A DNA stretch of 22,300 bases from JALYUA01 sp039931865. GTDB lineage: Bacteria > Acidobacteriota > Thermoanaerobaculia > UBA5066 > Gp7-AA6. The stretch spans positions 1 through 22,300 of the forward strand of contig JBDTRB010000062.1 in assembly GCA_039931865.1 (NCBI GenBank). The letters are read 5' to 3'. A program made the translations under genes and the position numbers. A model generated the notes under the pieces. That model was given only the letters and a program-made list of their open reading frames with translations, had not been told where the DNA came from and did no database searches. This document shows positions 1 to 7,951 of this stretch, piece by piece (position 1 is the first letter of the stretch; each line of letters begins with the position of its first letter).

Positions 1-23
1 GGCGACGGCGCCGGCGCCGGGCT

Positions 24-1193
24 TCAGATCTCTCCCGACGGGGCGTCGGCGTGGACGAGCTCCTGCGGCCGGCCGGGCGGCCGCAGGAGCTCCTGCTTCC
101 GTCCGGGACGCTGCCGCTTCTCGAAAGGCGGAAGCGTCACGGAACGGCCCGTCTTTGCGGACTTGTAGAGCGCCCGGATGACCCGGACGTCGGCGAGCCC
201 CTCGCGGCCGGAGGGCTCGGGCTCCCGGCCGGTCATGATGCATTCCGAAAACGTCAGGATCTCGGGCGCGATCTGGTCGCGCTTTTCGAATTTCTTCTCC
301 CGGGTCTTTCCGCCGATGGTGAGTCGGTGCGACATCCCTTCCGCGAACTCGAACGCGGGCTCGACGCGCAGGTGGCCCTTCGTGCCGAAGACGTCGTAGT
401 GATGCGAGGAGGCGGCGCCGAAGCTGCTGGTGAACGTGGCCAGCCGCTCGCCGGGGAACTTGAGGACTGCGGTCGTCATTTCGTCCGCCTTGCGGAAGCG
501 CGGATCGTCATTGCTCGCGGAGATCGCGAAGACTTCTTCCGGCTCGCTCCGGAAGAGATACCGCGCCGCATTCAGGCAGTAAATCCCGATGTCGTAGAGC
601 GTCCCGCCTCCCTCTTCGATCGGATTCAGACGGATGTTGTCGGGATCCTTTACGTCGTTGCAGAAAACCGAGTTGTAAATGCGCGGCTCGCCGAGCTTGC
701 CCGACTGGACGATCTCCACAGCCTCGAGATTCGCCTTTTCGAAATGCAGCCGGTAGGCGACCATGAGCTGGACGCCGTTCCCGCCGCAGGCCCGGATCAT
801 GGCCTCGCAGTCTTTTTCGGTGACGGCCATCGGCTTCTCGGTCAGGACGTGAACGCCGGCGCGCGCCGCCCGCACCGTGTACTCGCGGTGCAGATGGTTC
901 GGCAGCGCGATGTAGACCGCGTCGATTGCGCCGGAGCGGAGGGCCGCGTCATAGCCGTCGTAACCGAACTGATTCGCGGGATCAATCCGGTACTTTCGGC
1001 CGAGCGTTCGGAGCTTCTCCGGGTCGTCCGAGAAGAGCGCCACGAGTTCCGAGTTGCGCGACGCGTGAGCGAACGCGGGCAGGATCGCGACCTGGGCGAA
1101 CCAGCCCAGTCCGACCATACCGTAGCGAACTTTTTTCGACCCGGAACGCGCCGGCTTGCTCCGGTTCTCGCCGCCCCGCCTTTTGTTCGCCAT
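24..1193 (-). CDS. Gfo/Idh/MocA family NAD(P)-dependent oxidoreductase
   Basis: Predicted 389-residue cytoplasmic sugar or polyol dehydrogenase of the Gfo/Idh/MocA family. A basic N-terminal tail (1-22) leads into a Rossmann fold with GLGWFAQ at 28-34. The family's EKP motif is at 119-121 and supplies the conserved lysine; the substrate-side motif DIGIYCLN is at 201-208. The ATG at 1193 is chosen because AAGGGAG lies just upstream and the Rossmann fold begins soon after; a longer reading frame would add 103 unrelated residues. Closest in style to glucose-fructose oxidoreductase-like members, but the family is too broad to name the substrate. The last about 20 residues are encoded by a perfect inverted repeat (57-92) and look like a late extension. 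It is divergent from the HD hydrolase gene, with 149 bp between them. Confidence 0.9.
   Translation of the reverse strand: MANKRRGGENRSKPARSGSKKVRYGMVGLGWFAQVAILPAFAHASRNSELVALFSDDPEKLRTLGRKYRIDPANQFGYDGYDAALRSGAIDAVYIALPNHLHREYTVRAARAGVHVLTEKPMAVTEKDCEAMIRACGGNGVQLMVAYRLHFEKANLEAVEIVQSGKLGEPRIYNSVFCNDVKDPDNIRLNPIEEGGGTLYDIGIYCLNAARYLFRSEPEEVFAISASNDDPRFRKADEMTTAVLKFPGERLATFTSSFGAASSHHYDVFGTKGHLRVEPAFEFAEGMSHRLTIGGKTREKKFEKRDQIAPEILTFSECIMTGREPEPSGREGLADVRVIRALYKSAKTGRSVTLPPFEKRQRPGRKQELLRPPGRPQELVHADAPSGEI
57..92. repeat. Perfect 15-bp inverted repeat inside the 3' end of the oxidoreductase gene
   Basis: Arms at 57-71 and 78-92 are exact reverse complements with a 6-nt loop. The right arm overlaps a 14-bp palindrome (GCAGGAGCTCCTGC, 83-96), so two competing hairpins can form. 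It lies 30 bp before the stop codon. There is no T-tract, so it is not a standard intrinsic terminator. Confidence 0.85.
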
Positions 1194-1342
1194 CGGTGCT
1201 CCCTTCGACGCGTCTTCGAGGCTCAGCGGGCGCAAGGACGATGCCACCGAAGACCGGGGGCCGCCGGGACTCGACCACATCCGGGGCAACCCGGGGCAGG
1301 GAGCGGGAAGCAGACTTCCCTCCGGTCTGTTAAAAGGACCGC

Positions 1343-1987
1343 ATGATGCTGATGGAACCCGTGGAAAGGGAAGCGGCCCCGAGGCCTTCCCTGACCGAGC
1401 GATTCGACGAGGCGATGGTCTGGGCGAGCGAGCTTCACCGAGAGCAGCGCCGCAAGGGGTCCGACACGCCCTATGTGGCGCATCTCCTGTCGGCGGCGGC
1501 ACTGGTCCTGGAAAACGGCGGCGACGAGGACGAGGCCATCGCCGCCCTCCTCCACGACGCAGTCGAGGACTGCGGCGGGCGCCCGACGGCCCACGAGATC
1601 CGCCGGCGGTTCGGAGAGCGGGTCGCGGACATCGTCGATGGATGTACGGACTCCGACGAAACCCCCAAACCCGCGTGGCGTCCCCGCAAGGAGCGGTTCA
1701 TCGAGCGTCTCGCTGGGGCATCGGCCTCCGTGCGCCTCGTCTCCGCCGCGGACAAGCTTCACAACGCGAGGTCCGTTCTCGCCGACCTCCGGCGGGAAGG
1801 GGAGCGCGTGTGGGAGCGCTTCTCGGCGCCGCGCCACGAGACCCTCTGGTACTACCGGGCGGTCACCGACCGTCTTCGGGCGGTGACGAACGGCCCTGAG
1901 GACGCGGGCGCGCTCCCGCTCGTCGAGGAGCTCGAACGCGTCGTCACCGAGCTCGAGGAGCGCGCGAGGGCCACCGCGCCGCGCTGA
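1343..1987 (+). CDS. Small HD-domain hydrolase, RelA/SpoT hydrolase-like (possible small alarmone hydrolase)
   Basis: A 214-residue cytoplasmic protein made of one HD domain. Motifs match the (p)ppGpp hydrolase half of RelA/SpoT and the stand-alone Mesh1-type enzymes: H47 in PYVAH, H71-D72 followed by E75-D76 in LLHDAVED, and D137 in SAADKLHN. These would hold Mn2+ and the catalytic Glu-Asp pair. There is no synthetase, TGS or ACT domain, so any activity would be hydrolysis only. AAAAGGA (1332-1338) precedes ATGs at 1343, 1346 and 1352; 1343 or 1346 fit best. It is convergent with the M49 peptidase gene, 17 bp apart. The alarmone substrate is inferred from motif similarity; another nucleotide is possible. 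The C-terminus (about 175-214) is a charged helix. Confidence 0.85.
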   Translation: MMLMEPVEREAAPRPSLTERFDEAMVWASELHREQRRKGSDTPYVAHLLSAAALVLENGGDEDEAIAALLHDAVEDCGGRPTAHEIRRRFGERVADIVDGCTDSDETPKPAWRPRKERFIERLAGASASVRLVSAADKLHNARSVLADLRREGERVWERFSAPRHETLWYYRAVTDRLRAVTNGPEDAGALPLVEELERVVTELEERARATAPR

Positions 1988-2004
1988 CCTCGCCCTGCCC
2001 TCTT

Positions 2005-3681
2005 CTACTTAGCGCCTTCCTCGAAGCTTCCGTGCGGGTCGAAGTCGACCGGGATCGAAGCGGTCGCCTTCAGGGCCTCCGCGAGCTCGGGGGGCATGGC
2101 TTCGTACTTCTTGAACCACGCCTCCGCGCGGGCCCGGTCTCCGGTCGCCTCGATCTCGAGGAGCTCCTTCGCCAGGGCCGCGATCGCGACGGGCATTTTC
2201 GCGAAGTCGATGACGTAGCGCCCCGACGCGGATTCCCGCGCGATCGCGCCCTTCTCCGTCAAAAAGTTGAACTCCATCATTTCGGCGCGCGCGTGCGCCT
2301 CCCCGGTGCCGAACCGCACCGTGCGGAAGATCCCTCCCACGTGCGACGCGTAGTACTCCTCCGCCCGCTCCTTCGGCAGAGCGCCGTGGCGAATGAGCCA
2401 GTCGAGCCCGAAGAGGCCGCCCGCGTCCGCTTTTGCCTCCTCGAGCCCCGAGAACGCCGGGCCGATCGCTTCGCGGATATCCCGCTTCTTCCCCGCCTGG
2501 CGCGCGAAGGCCGGACCGATTCCGTGGCTGATCTCGTGCATGAGAGTCCCGACGAAATAGCCCTCGCCCGTTACCTTCGCCGCCTGGTCTTCCCGTAAAA
2601 GGACGCGCGAGACGGGGATGATCACCTCGTTGACCCGGGCGTCCATGTAATTCTTGAAAAAGATCCGCTTGCTGCCTTTCTGCTCGTGGACCCGCGGATC
2701 GTTCGGAAGGTTGTCGGCTACCGCCTGATAGCCGTGGCGCAGATCTCCCGCCCGAAAGGGGGTGTCCATCACCTCCATCGGCGCGAGGCGCCCGCGCTTC
2801 GAAGGACGGTCCTCCGGTGCCAGGGGCAGGGCGTCCTGGATCTCGGGCACGTATTTCTGAAACAGGGCGAGTTTGCGGCTCTCCTCGTCGTTGCGGACGA
2901 GCACCGCCGCGCCGTATGAAGTCTTCACGCCGAGCAGGTCGTCCAAGTACGTCTCGTAAGGCGCGAAGATGATGTCGAACTTCGGGTCTACGAGACCGAC
3001 CCACGCGAGGTCGCTCTCGTAGTAGTCGTCGGTTGTGAGCGCGGCGGCGCGCAGCCGCAGGAACTTCGCGAACGCGGGATCCGACGAGAGTTTCGCGGCC
3101 TCGCGCAACCGCGCGGCGGCGCGCTCGAGCCAGGAACGGTACTGCACGTGGTACGGAATCGTCTTCAGCCGCTCGCCGTCGCGCACGACGACGGTCCGCT
3201 CGGCGTAGATCGCCGCTTTCTGCTCGGGATGCGCCTGAACGTACGCCTCGATGTCGGCGCGGGTCAGTCCGCGCGGATAGAGGCCGCGCCCGGGCGGCGT
3301 CGTTCCGCCTCCCACGAACGGCCGGTTGTCGTTTAAGAGGTCGTAACGTCCGCCGTTGATCCAGAGATAGCGGCGAAGCGCCTTGTCAGACGGCGCCGAA
3401 GAGCGGGCCAGAGACTGGTAGAGCGCAAGGCCTTCGGGATCCACCTGGCGCCAGTAGATGTTCTCGAGCTCCCGGCAGGCGGCGACCAGCTTCTCGACCA
3501 TCTGCCGCTCTCGGGCCGTCAGGGACTCGGCCCGAAACGGCAGATCGACGCTTTTCCAGCGGCCGAGGCGCTCTTCGAGATCCGGAACGACCGACGCGTT
3601 CACCGGCGCCGATTGTGCCGCGGAGACAGTCGGAGACAGCATCGAACCCGCAGCCAGGACGGCAAACAGAATCTTTTTCAT
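2005..3681 (-). CDS. Secreted M49-family (dipeptidyl-peptidase III-like) zinc peptidase
   Basis: Predicted 558-residue exported metallopeptidase. Residues 1-22 form a Sec signal peptide (MKKILFAVLAA..., then SAAQS), which sets the start at 3681. The zinc site is HEISH at 382-386 with EEAKAD at 414-419 as the third ligand region. This resembles DPP III, although classical DPP III has a HExxGH spacing; bacterial relatives of about 550 residues carry the shorter HExxH form seen here. The block just upstream of HEISH (about 316-350, NLPNDPR...KGSKRIFFKN) is typical of these relatives. Likely role: trimming oligopeptides outside the cytoplasm. No Shine-Dalgarno is visible; TATCCT lies 6 nt before the ATG, suggesting leaderless initiation. 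It is divergent from the desaturase gene. Confidence 0.88.
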   Translation of the reverse strand: MKKILFAVLAAGSMLSPTVSAAQSAPVNASVVPDLEERLGRWKSVDLPFRAESLTARERQMVEKLVAACRELENIYWRQVDPEGLALYQSLARSSAPSDKALRRYLWINGGRYDLLNDNRPFVGGGTTPPGRGLYPRGLTRADIEAYVQAHPEQKAAIYAERTVVVRDGERLKTIPYHVQYRSWLERAAARLREAAKLSSDPAFAKFLRLRAAALTTDDYYESDLAWVGLVDPKFDIIFAPYETYLDDLLGVKTSYGAAVLVRNDEESRKLALFQKYVPEIQDALPLAPEDRPSKRGRLAPMEVMDTPFRAGDLRHGYQAVADNLPNDPRVHEQKGSKRIFFKNYMDARVNEVIIPVSRVLLREDQAAKVTGEGYFVGTLMHEISHGIGPAFARQAGKKRDIREAIGPAFSGLEEAKADAGGLFGLDWLIRHGALPKERAEEYYASHVGGIFRTVRFGTGEAHARAEMMEFNFLTEKGAIARESASGRYVIDFAKMPVAIAALAKELLEIEATGDRARAEAWFKKYEAMPPELAEALKATASIPVDFDPHGSFEEGAK

Positions 3682-3687
3682 GGGGAG

Positions 3688-3693
3688 AGGATA
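3688..3693 (-). promoter_or_regulatory. Candidate leaderless -10 box (TATCCT) for the M49 peptidase
   Basis: TATCCT occupies -12 to -7 relative to the A of the ATG, so transcription would begin at or next to the start codon. The 6-nt gap is pyrimidine-rich and has no Shine-Dalgarno. No convincing -35 element is seen. Confidence 0.45.
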
Positions 3694-3840
3694 TCGGAGG
3701 AAGAATCGGCGGCAGGGGCTCGTTTCCACGGGTGCGGCCAGGGCGGCGAACATCGCCCCTCCGGAAGCCGTACCCCCGCCGATGGAAGCGTCGCGCCGTG
3801 GTATTCTTTGAGTGCTTTCGAATCAAACGGTCCCCCCTAA

Positions 3841-3856
3841 GCCGCGCCTCCGCGGC
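3841..3856 (+). repeat. Short GC-rich hairpin in the desaturase leader
   Basis: GCCGCG, a CCTC loop, then CGCGGC form a perfect 6-bp stem 11 nt before the GGAGA ribosome site (3868-3872) of the desaturase gene. It might modulate translation, but a stem this short can arise by chance in GC-rich DNA. Confidence 0.4.
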
Positions 3857-3877
3857 GGCGGTACCCCGGAGAAAACC

Positions 3878-5020
3878 ATGAGCGAGCAGACCAAGCAGAA
3901 GGACTGGATCAACATTCTCTTCCTGTCGCTGACGCCGGTGATCGGCGTCGTCGGCACCGCCCTGTACGCCTGGAAGAACGGCGTCCAGTGGTGGCAGCCC
4001 GCGCTGCTCTTCGTGCTCTTCTCGCTCGTCAGCTTCTCCGTCACCGCGGGATACCACCGCTGCTTTTCTCACAAGAGCTACACCGCGCATCCGGCGCTGC
4101 AGGCTTTCTACCTCTTCTTCGGCGCGATGGCGCTGCAGAACTCGGTGCTGAAGTGGTCCGCGGACCACCGCGACCATCACCGGTACGTCGACAAGGAATG
4201 GGATCCGTACAGCATTCGCCGCGGCGGACTCTCCGCGCACATCTTCTGGCTCTTCTACAAGGAGCCGGCTGAGCGCTCTTACGAGAACGTGCCGGACCTC
4301 TCCTCGAATCGGATGGTGATCTGGCAGTACCGCTGGTCGCACGCCATCGGCATCGTCGCGGGGCTCGGGATTCCGACCGCGATCGGCGCGATGTTCGGCA
4401 GCCCGCTGGCGGGTCTTCTCTGGGGCGGCTTCCTTCGCATCGCCCTGATTCACCACACGACTTTCCTCGTGAACTCGGTGGCGCACCTGTACGGAACGCG
4501 CCCCTACACCGAAGAGAACTCGGCGCGGGACAACGGCCTCCTTGCGTTCTTCACGAACGGCGAGGGGTACCACAACTTTCACCACAAGTTCCCGGCGGAC
4601 TTCCGCAACGGCGTGCGGTGGTGGCAGTGGGACCCGACGAAATGGCTGATCGCGTCGCTTCACTTCTTCGGGCTCGCGCAAGACCTGAAGGCAACGCCCC
4701 GCGCGGTGATCGAAAAGTCGCGTCTCCGTATGAACCTCCTCAAAGCGGAAGAGCGCCTCCGCTTTGCCCCGACCGAGATCGACGAGGCAGTCCGCCTCCG
4801 GATGGACAAGGCGCACCACGCGCTCGACCGCGCGTCCGCTCTGTGGCACGAGATCGACGAACGCCGGCGCGAAATGGTCGTGCGCGGCCGCCGGAGATCC
4901 TCGGAGCTCGCGCAGAGTCTGGATTCGTCGTTCCGCGAGTACAAGGCATCGATCGGAACCGCGCGCCGCGAATGGCGGCAGGCGGCGCGGATGCTCTCGA
5001 AGCTCCCGGAAGCGGTGTAG
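3878..5020 (+). CDS. Membrane acyl desaturase (delta-9 / stearoyl-CoA desaturase type)
   Basis: A 380-residue integral-membrane di-iron desaturase that would introduce a cis double bond into saturated acyl chains. All histidine boxes are present: HRCFSH at 60-65, HRDHH at 97-101 and HNFHH at 232-236, plus NSVAH at 199-203. Hydrophobic segments lie near 11-32, 40-60, 72-92, 152-172 and 174-196, matching the four-helix family layout. The start at 3878 follows GGAGA with 5 nt spacing; a longer frame from 3812 lacks this. The catalytic part ends near residue 285. A further about 95 residues are charged and helical, likely a coiled coil, and absent from the minimal family. The fadI-like gene follows 48 bp later on the same strand. 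Confidence 0.93.
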   Translation: MSEQTKQKDWINILFLSLTPVIGVVGTALYAWKNGVQWWQPALLFVLFSLVSFSVTAGYHRCFSHKSYTAHPALQAFYLFFGAMALQNSVLKWSADHRDHHRYVDKEWDPYSIRRGGLSAHIFWLFYKEPAERSYENVPDLSSNRMVIWQYRWSHAIGIVAGLGIPTAIGAMFGSPLAGLLWGGFLRIALIHHTTFLVNSVAHLYGTRPYTEENSARDNGLLAFFTNGEGYHNFHHKFPADFRNGVRWWQWDPTKWLIASLHFFGLAQDLKATPRAVIEKSRLRMNLLKAEERLRFAPTEIDEAVRLRMDKAHHALDRASALWHEIDERRREMVVRGRRRSSELAQSLDSSFREYKASIGTARREWRQAARMLSKLPEAV

Positions 5021-5055
5021 CGGGCGGCTCGCGTCTGACATCGGGTCCTCTGCGG

Positions 5056-5061
5056 TAATCT
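5056..5061 (+). promoter_or_regulatory. Candidate leaderless -10 box (TAATCT) for fadI
   Basis: TAATCT occupies -13 to -8 before the ATG at 5069, and no Shine-Dalgarno is visible in CCGCCGC between them. It lies in the 48-bp gap after the desaturase gene, so the thiolase may have its own promoter. Confidence 0.45.
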
Positions 5062-5068
5062 CCGCCGC

Positions 5069-6373
5069 ATGGCCCAGTTCGCCCCCTCTCCGCGCCGTGT
5101 GGCGCTGGTCGCCGGGATCCGCACGCCGTTCGCCCGGTCGGGGACGTCGTTTGACGATCTGACCGCGGTCGAGCTCGGGGGCATGGCCGTCAAGGAGCTC
5201 GTCGCCAGATACGACATCGACGGGAACGCCGTCGACGAGCTCGTCTATGGCACCGTGATTCCCTCGGTGGCGCGCCCGAACATCGCGCGGGAGGTGGTGT
5301 TCGAAGCGGGGCTGCCGATGCACATCACCGCCTCCTCGGTCGTGATGGCGTGCGCCTCGTCGAACCGGACGATCACGGACGCCGCCGAGCGGATCGCGCT
5401 CGGTCTCGCCGACGCCGTCATCGCGGGAGGATCGGAGTGTCTCTCCGACATCCCCGTGCTGTTCTCGCGCAAGTTCACGCGCCGCCTCATGCGGCTCTCG
5501 AAGTCGAAGTCGGCCGGTGCGAAGGCGAAGGTGTTCGCGGGGTTCCGCCTTGCAGAGCTCGCGCCGAACCCTCCGGCGATCGCGGAATACTCGACGGGCC
5601 TCTCGATGGGGCAATCCGCCGAGAAAATGGCGAAGGAGAACGGGATCCCTCGAAGGGCGCAGGACGAGCTCGCTCTGCGCAGCCATCAGCGGGCGGCGGC
5701 GGGCTGGGACGCTGGGGTCCTCGGGTCGGAGACCTTTCCGGTGCCGGTCGCGCCGAAATACGAGAGCATGGAAACGACGGATAACAACATCCGCCGCGAC
5801 AGCTCGCTCGAGCAGCTGGCGAAGCTGAAGCCGGTGTTCGATCGCGAATACGGCAGCGTGACGGCAGGAAATTCGTCGCCCCTGACCGACGGCGCCTCCG
5901 CGGTGCTTCTGATGTCCGAGGCGCGAGCGAAGGCGGAAGGCAGACGGCCGCTCGCATGGCTGCGTTCCTGGGCGTACTCCGCTCTCGATCCCTCGGACCA
6001 GCTCCTGCAGGGCCCGGCCTACGCCGCTCCGATCGCCCTCGACCGGGCCGGGCTCAAGCTGTCGGACATGGGACGGGTCGAAATGCACGAGGCCTTCGCG
6101 GCGCAGGTGCTGTCCAATCTGCAGGCTTTCGCGTCGGCCTCATTCGCGCGCGAGAAGCTGGGCCGCTCCGAGCCGCTCGGGGAAATCGATCCGATGATCC
6201 TCAACATGTACGGAGGATCGATCGCCATCGGCCACCCGTTCGCCGCGACCGGAGCGCGGATCGTGACCACGCTCGCCAACGAGCTCGTGCGCTCGGGCAA
6301 ACAGTTTGGCCTCCTGACCGTCTGCGCCGCCGGCGCACTCGGCCACGCGATGGTGCTGGAAAACGCCGGTTAA
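5069..6373 (+). CDS. fadI: Acetyl-CoA C-acyltransferase (3-ketoacyl-CoA thiolase, FadI type)
   Basis: A 434-residue thiolase, expected to cleave 3-ketoacyl-CoA with CoA in the last step of fatty acid beta-oxidation. The nucleophile is C95 in MACASS; HEAFAA at 340-345, GHPFAATG with H389, and C419 in CAAGALGHAM complete the active site. Several blocks match E. coli FadI as I remember it (RTPFAR, PNIARE, PPAVAEYSTG-like, SHQRAA, DNNIR, PLTDGA), so this is the FadI branch and not FadA or an AtoB-type biosynthetic thiolase. No FadJ-type partner is in the window; it would have to be encoded elsewhere. Start 5069 has no Shine-Dalgarno but has TAATCT just upstream. It is convergent with the serine hydrolase gene. 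Confidence 0.92.
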   Translation: MAQFAPSPRRVALVAGIRTPFARSGTSFDDLTAVELGGMAVKELVARYDIDGNAVDELVYGTVIPSVARPNIAREVVFEAGLPMHITASSVVMACASSNRTITDAAERIALGLADAVIAGGSECLSDIPVLFSRKFTRRLMRLSKSKSAGAKAKVFAGFRLAELAPNPPAIAEYSTGLSMGQSAEKMAKENGIPRRAQDELALRSHQRAAAGWDAGVLGSETFPVPVAPKYESMETTDNNIRRDSSLEQLAKLKPVFDREYGSVTAGNSSPLTDGASAVLLMSEARAKAEGRRPLAWLRSWAYSALDPSDQLLQGPAYAAPIALDRAGLKLSDMGRVEMHEAFAAQVLSNLQAFASASFAREKLGRSEPLGEIDPMILNMYGGSIAIGHPFAATGARIVTTLANELVRSGKQFGLLTVCAAGALGHAMVLENAG

Positions 6374-6388
6374 CTCCGCGCCGGCCGC

Positions 6389-6424
6389 CCCTCTCCCCGC
6401 GCGCCGGGCTGAACAGGGAGAGGG
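6389..6424. repeat. Inverted repeat between convergent fadI and serine hydrolase genes
   Basis: CCCTCTCCC (6389-6397) and GGGAGAGGG (6416-6424) form a perfect 9-bp stem with an 18-nt loop, just after the fadI stop. There is no clear T-tract. It may act as a weak bidirectional terminator or be a REP-like dispersed repeat. The rest of the 129-bp gap shows nothing else that I recognise. Confidence 0.55.
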
Positions 6425-6502
6425 TTGGGCGAGGGCGTCCCCTTTTCAGGAGGGCGGACGACCGGGAGAGTCGTGCTCACGGCCCTCGCGCCCGGGTGCT
6501 TT

Positions 6503-7951
6503 CTACCTCGGCGGAGGAGGAGAGCCCGGGCCCTTCGACCGCATTCCCATCCACTGGGCCAGCCGCTGTCCTGTTTTCACTGCCATCGGCGGGTCTTCGT
6601 TGGCCAGCACGATCGCGACGAGCGAACGATCCGCGTTCCATTCGAGAAGTCCGTTGCACCCGGGCGAGCCGCCCGCGAATCCTCCCGCGCCGCCGCTGGC
6701 GCCGCTCGGGTCCGCCAGTGAGAGTTGGCCGCGCTTGATCGCCATCGTGAATCTGAGCAGATCGCCTGCGGTCGAGAAGCTGCCGCCGGCCGAGCTGCCG
6801 CGGCCCGGCTGAAGGAAGACGTTCGAGCGTCGCTCGCGCGCCGGCGCGTCGTGACCGTCGTGACCGTCCTCTCGCGTGTATCCGATCGCGCGACGCGGCG
6901 TGATCTCGTCGGCCGCGAAGAGGCCGGTGTCGTTCATGCCGGCCGGCGCGAAGACTGCCTCGCGGACAAAATCGCGGTACGCCTTGCCGGTGATCTTCTC
7001 GATGATCAACCCGAGCACCACGTAGCCCGCGTTGGAGTACTCGCGGCGTGTGCCGGGCTCGAAGCGCAGCGGCCGGGTCTCGAAGAGTGCCAGGTAGTCG
7101 GAGAGCTCCTTGATACGGTCTTTGGGAGCCGCGGCATACGCCGGGCCGAAGAAGTCCCCGAGACCGGAGCTCATGTCGAGGAGCTGTGCCACCGTGATCC
7201 GGTCCGCGGACGGGATCTTCGTCGCGGGAAGCCATTTCGAGATCGTGTCCGTGTAGGCGAGTCTGCCGCCGCGGACCAGCCCCGCGACGGCGGCGCTCGT
7301 GAACAGTTTGCCGATGGACGCGATGTTGAAGCGGGTGTCGAGCGTGTTCGCGACCTCCAGCTCCCGGTTGGCCATGCCGTACGCCTTCTGAAAAATGGGA
7401 CTGCCGTTCCTCGCGAGGAGAACGACTCCCGAGAACTGATCCGATGCCGCCAGGCCGCTCAGCCATTCGGCGGCGGCCGACGTCACTTCCGCGTCCGAAC
7501 TCTTGGCGGCTTCGGGAGGAGGACCCGTTTCGCCGGGACCATCCGCCTCCACCCGGATGCCTCGGATTCCGCGAGTGCCGGACGGCGCAAGCTCGAGCGT
7601 GACGGTGAGCGTCTCGCCGCTCCGGGCGGAACTTGCGAGAAACGACGGACCTTCCGCCGAGCCCGGCAACATGCGCACCACCTCGAGAGGCCCGAGCCTC
7701 GCCGCCATGCTGCGGATTCGCTCGACTCGCGCGGCCGCGGGCAGATCGCTCAGGGCGGCGGGATCGAAATGGGTTTCCACGAAACGCTGCACGGCCGCCG
7801 GATCCGGCGACTCGAGCGCGGCGAGCAGCGCGCGAACCTTCCGGCCTTCCACGCTGTCGGGAACGGCAGCGCCGACCGCCGCGGCTCTGGACACCGGAGC
7901 GGCGGCGTAGCTCGAAAGGACGAAGCTCAACAGGATGGCAGTCGTGTTCAT
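6503..7951 (-). CDS. Secreted serine hydrolase, class C beta-lactamase-like
   Basis: A 482-residue exported protein with a signal peptide (1-24). An N-terminal alpha/beta module (about 34-135) is typical of secreted hydrolases that pair a small domain with a beta-lactamase fold. The catalytic domain begins near 165. The nucleophile motif SIGK is at 212-215 and YSN at 305-307. The third motif (normally KTG or HxG) is not seen: the aligned region reads GFAGGSPG, and the segment before it is short. The start is supported by AGAAGGAG 5 nt upstream and by a 4-bp ATGA overlap with the S41 gene, so the two are probably translationally coupled. The substrate could be a peptide, ester or muropeptide; antibiotic hydrolysis should not be assumed. 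Confidence 0.87.
   Translation of the reverse strand: MNTTAILLSFVLSSYAAAPVSRAAAVGAAVPDSVEGRKVRALLAALESPDPAAVQRFVETHFDPAALSDLPAAARVERIRSMAARLGPLEVVRMLPGSAEGPSFLASSARSGETLTVTLELAPSGTRGIRGIRVEADGPGETGPPPEAAKSSDAEVTSAAAEWLSGLAASDQFSGVVLLARNGSPIFQKAYGMANRELEVANTLDTRFNIASIGKLFTSAAVAGLVRGGRLAYTDTISKWLPATKIPSADRITVAQLLDMSSGLGDFFGPAYAAAPKDRIKELSDYLALFETRPLRFEPGTRREYSNAGYVVLGLIIEKITGKAYRDFVREAVFAPAGMNDTGLFAADEITPRRAIGYTREDGHDGHDAPARERRSNVFLQPGRGSSAGGSFSTAGDLLRFTMAIKRGQLSLADPSGASGGAGGFAGGSPGCNGLLEWNADRSLVAIVLANEDPPMAVKTGQRLAQWMGMRSKGPGSPPPPR

Noticed and set aside
3386..6088. A 900-codon open frame on the minus strand
   Set aside because: It runs antisense to the desaturase and thiolase genes and into the M49 gene, with no recognisable domain. 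Long antisense frames are expected in GC-rich DNA.
5069..6373. Biosynthetic acetyl-CoA acetyltransferase
   Set aside because: Sequence blocks and C-terminal CAAG-type motif fit the FadI degradative branch better than AtoB/PhaA-type thiolases.
6389..6424. Rho-independent terminator for fadI
   Set aside because: The 9-bp stem is good, but the 18-nt loop and lack of a T-tract do not support an intrinsic terminator, so it is listed only as a repeat.
6846..6870. GTGACC repeats resembling the regulator box
   Set aside because: They lie inside the serine hydrolase coding region with 9-bp spacing instead of 11, with no promoter context.
6503..7951. Antibiotic-resistance beta-lactamase
   Set aside because: The fold is class C-like, but secreted serine hydrolases with SxxK/YxN are mostly not resistance enzymes, and the third motif is absent.
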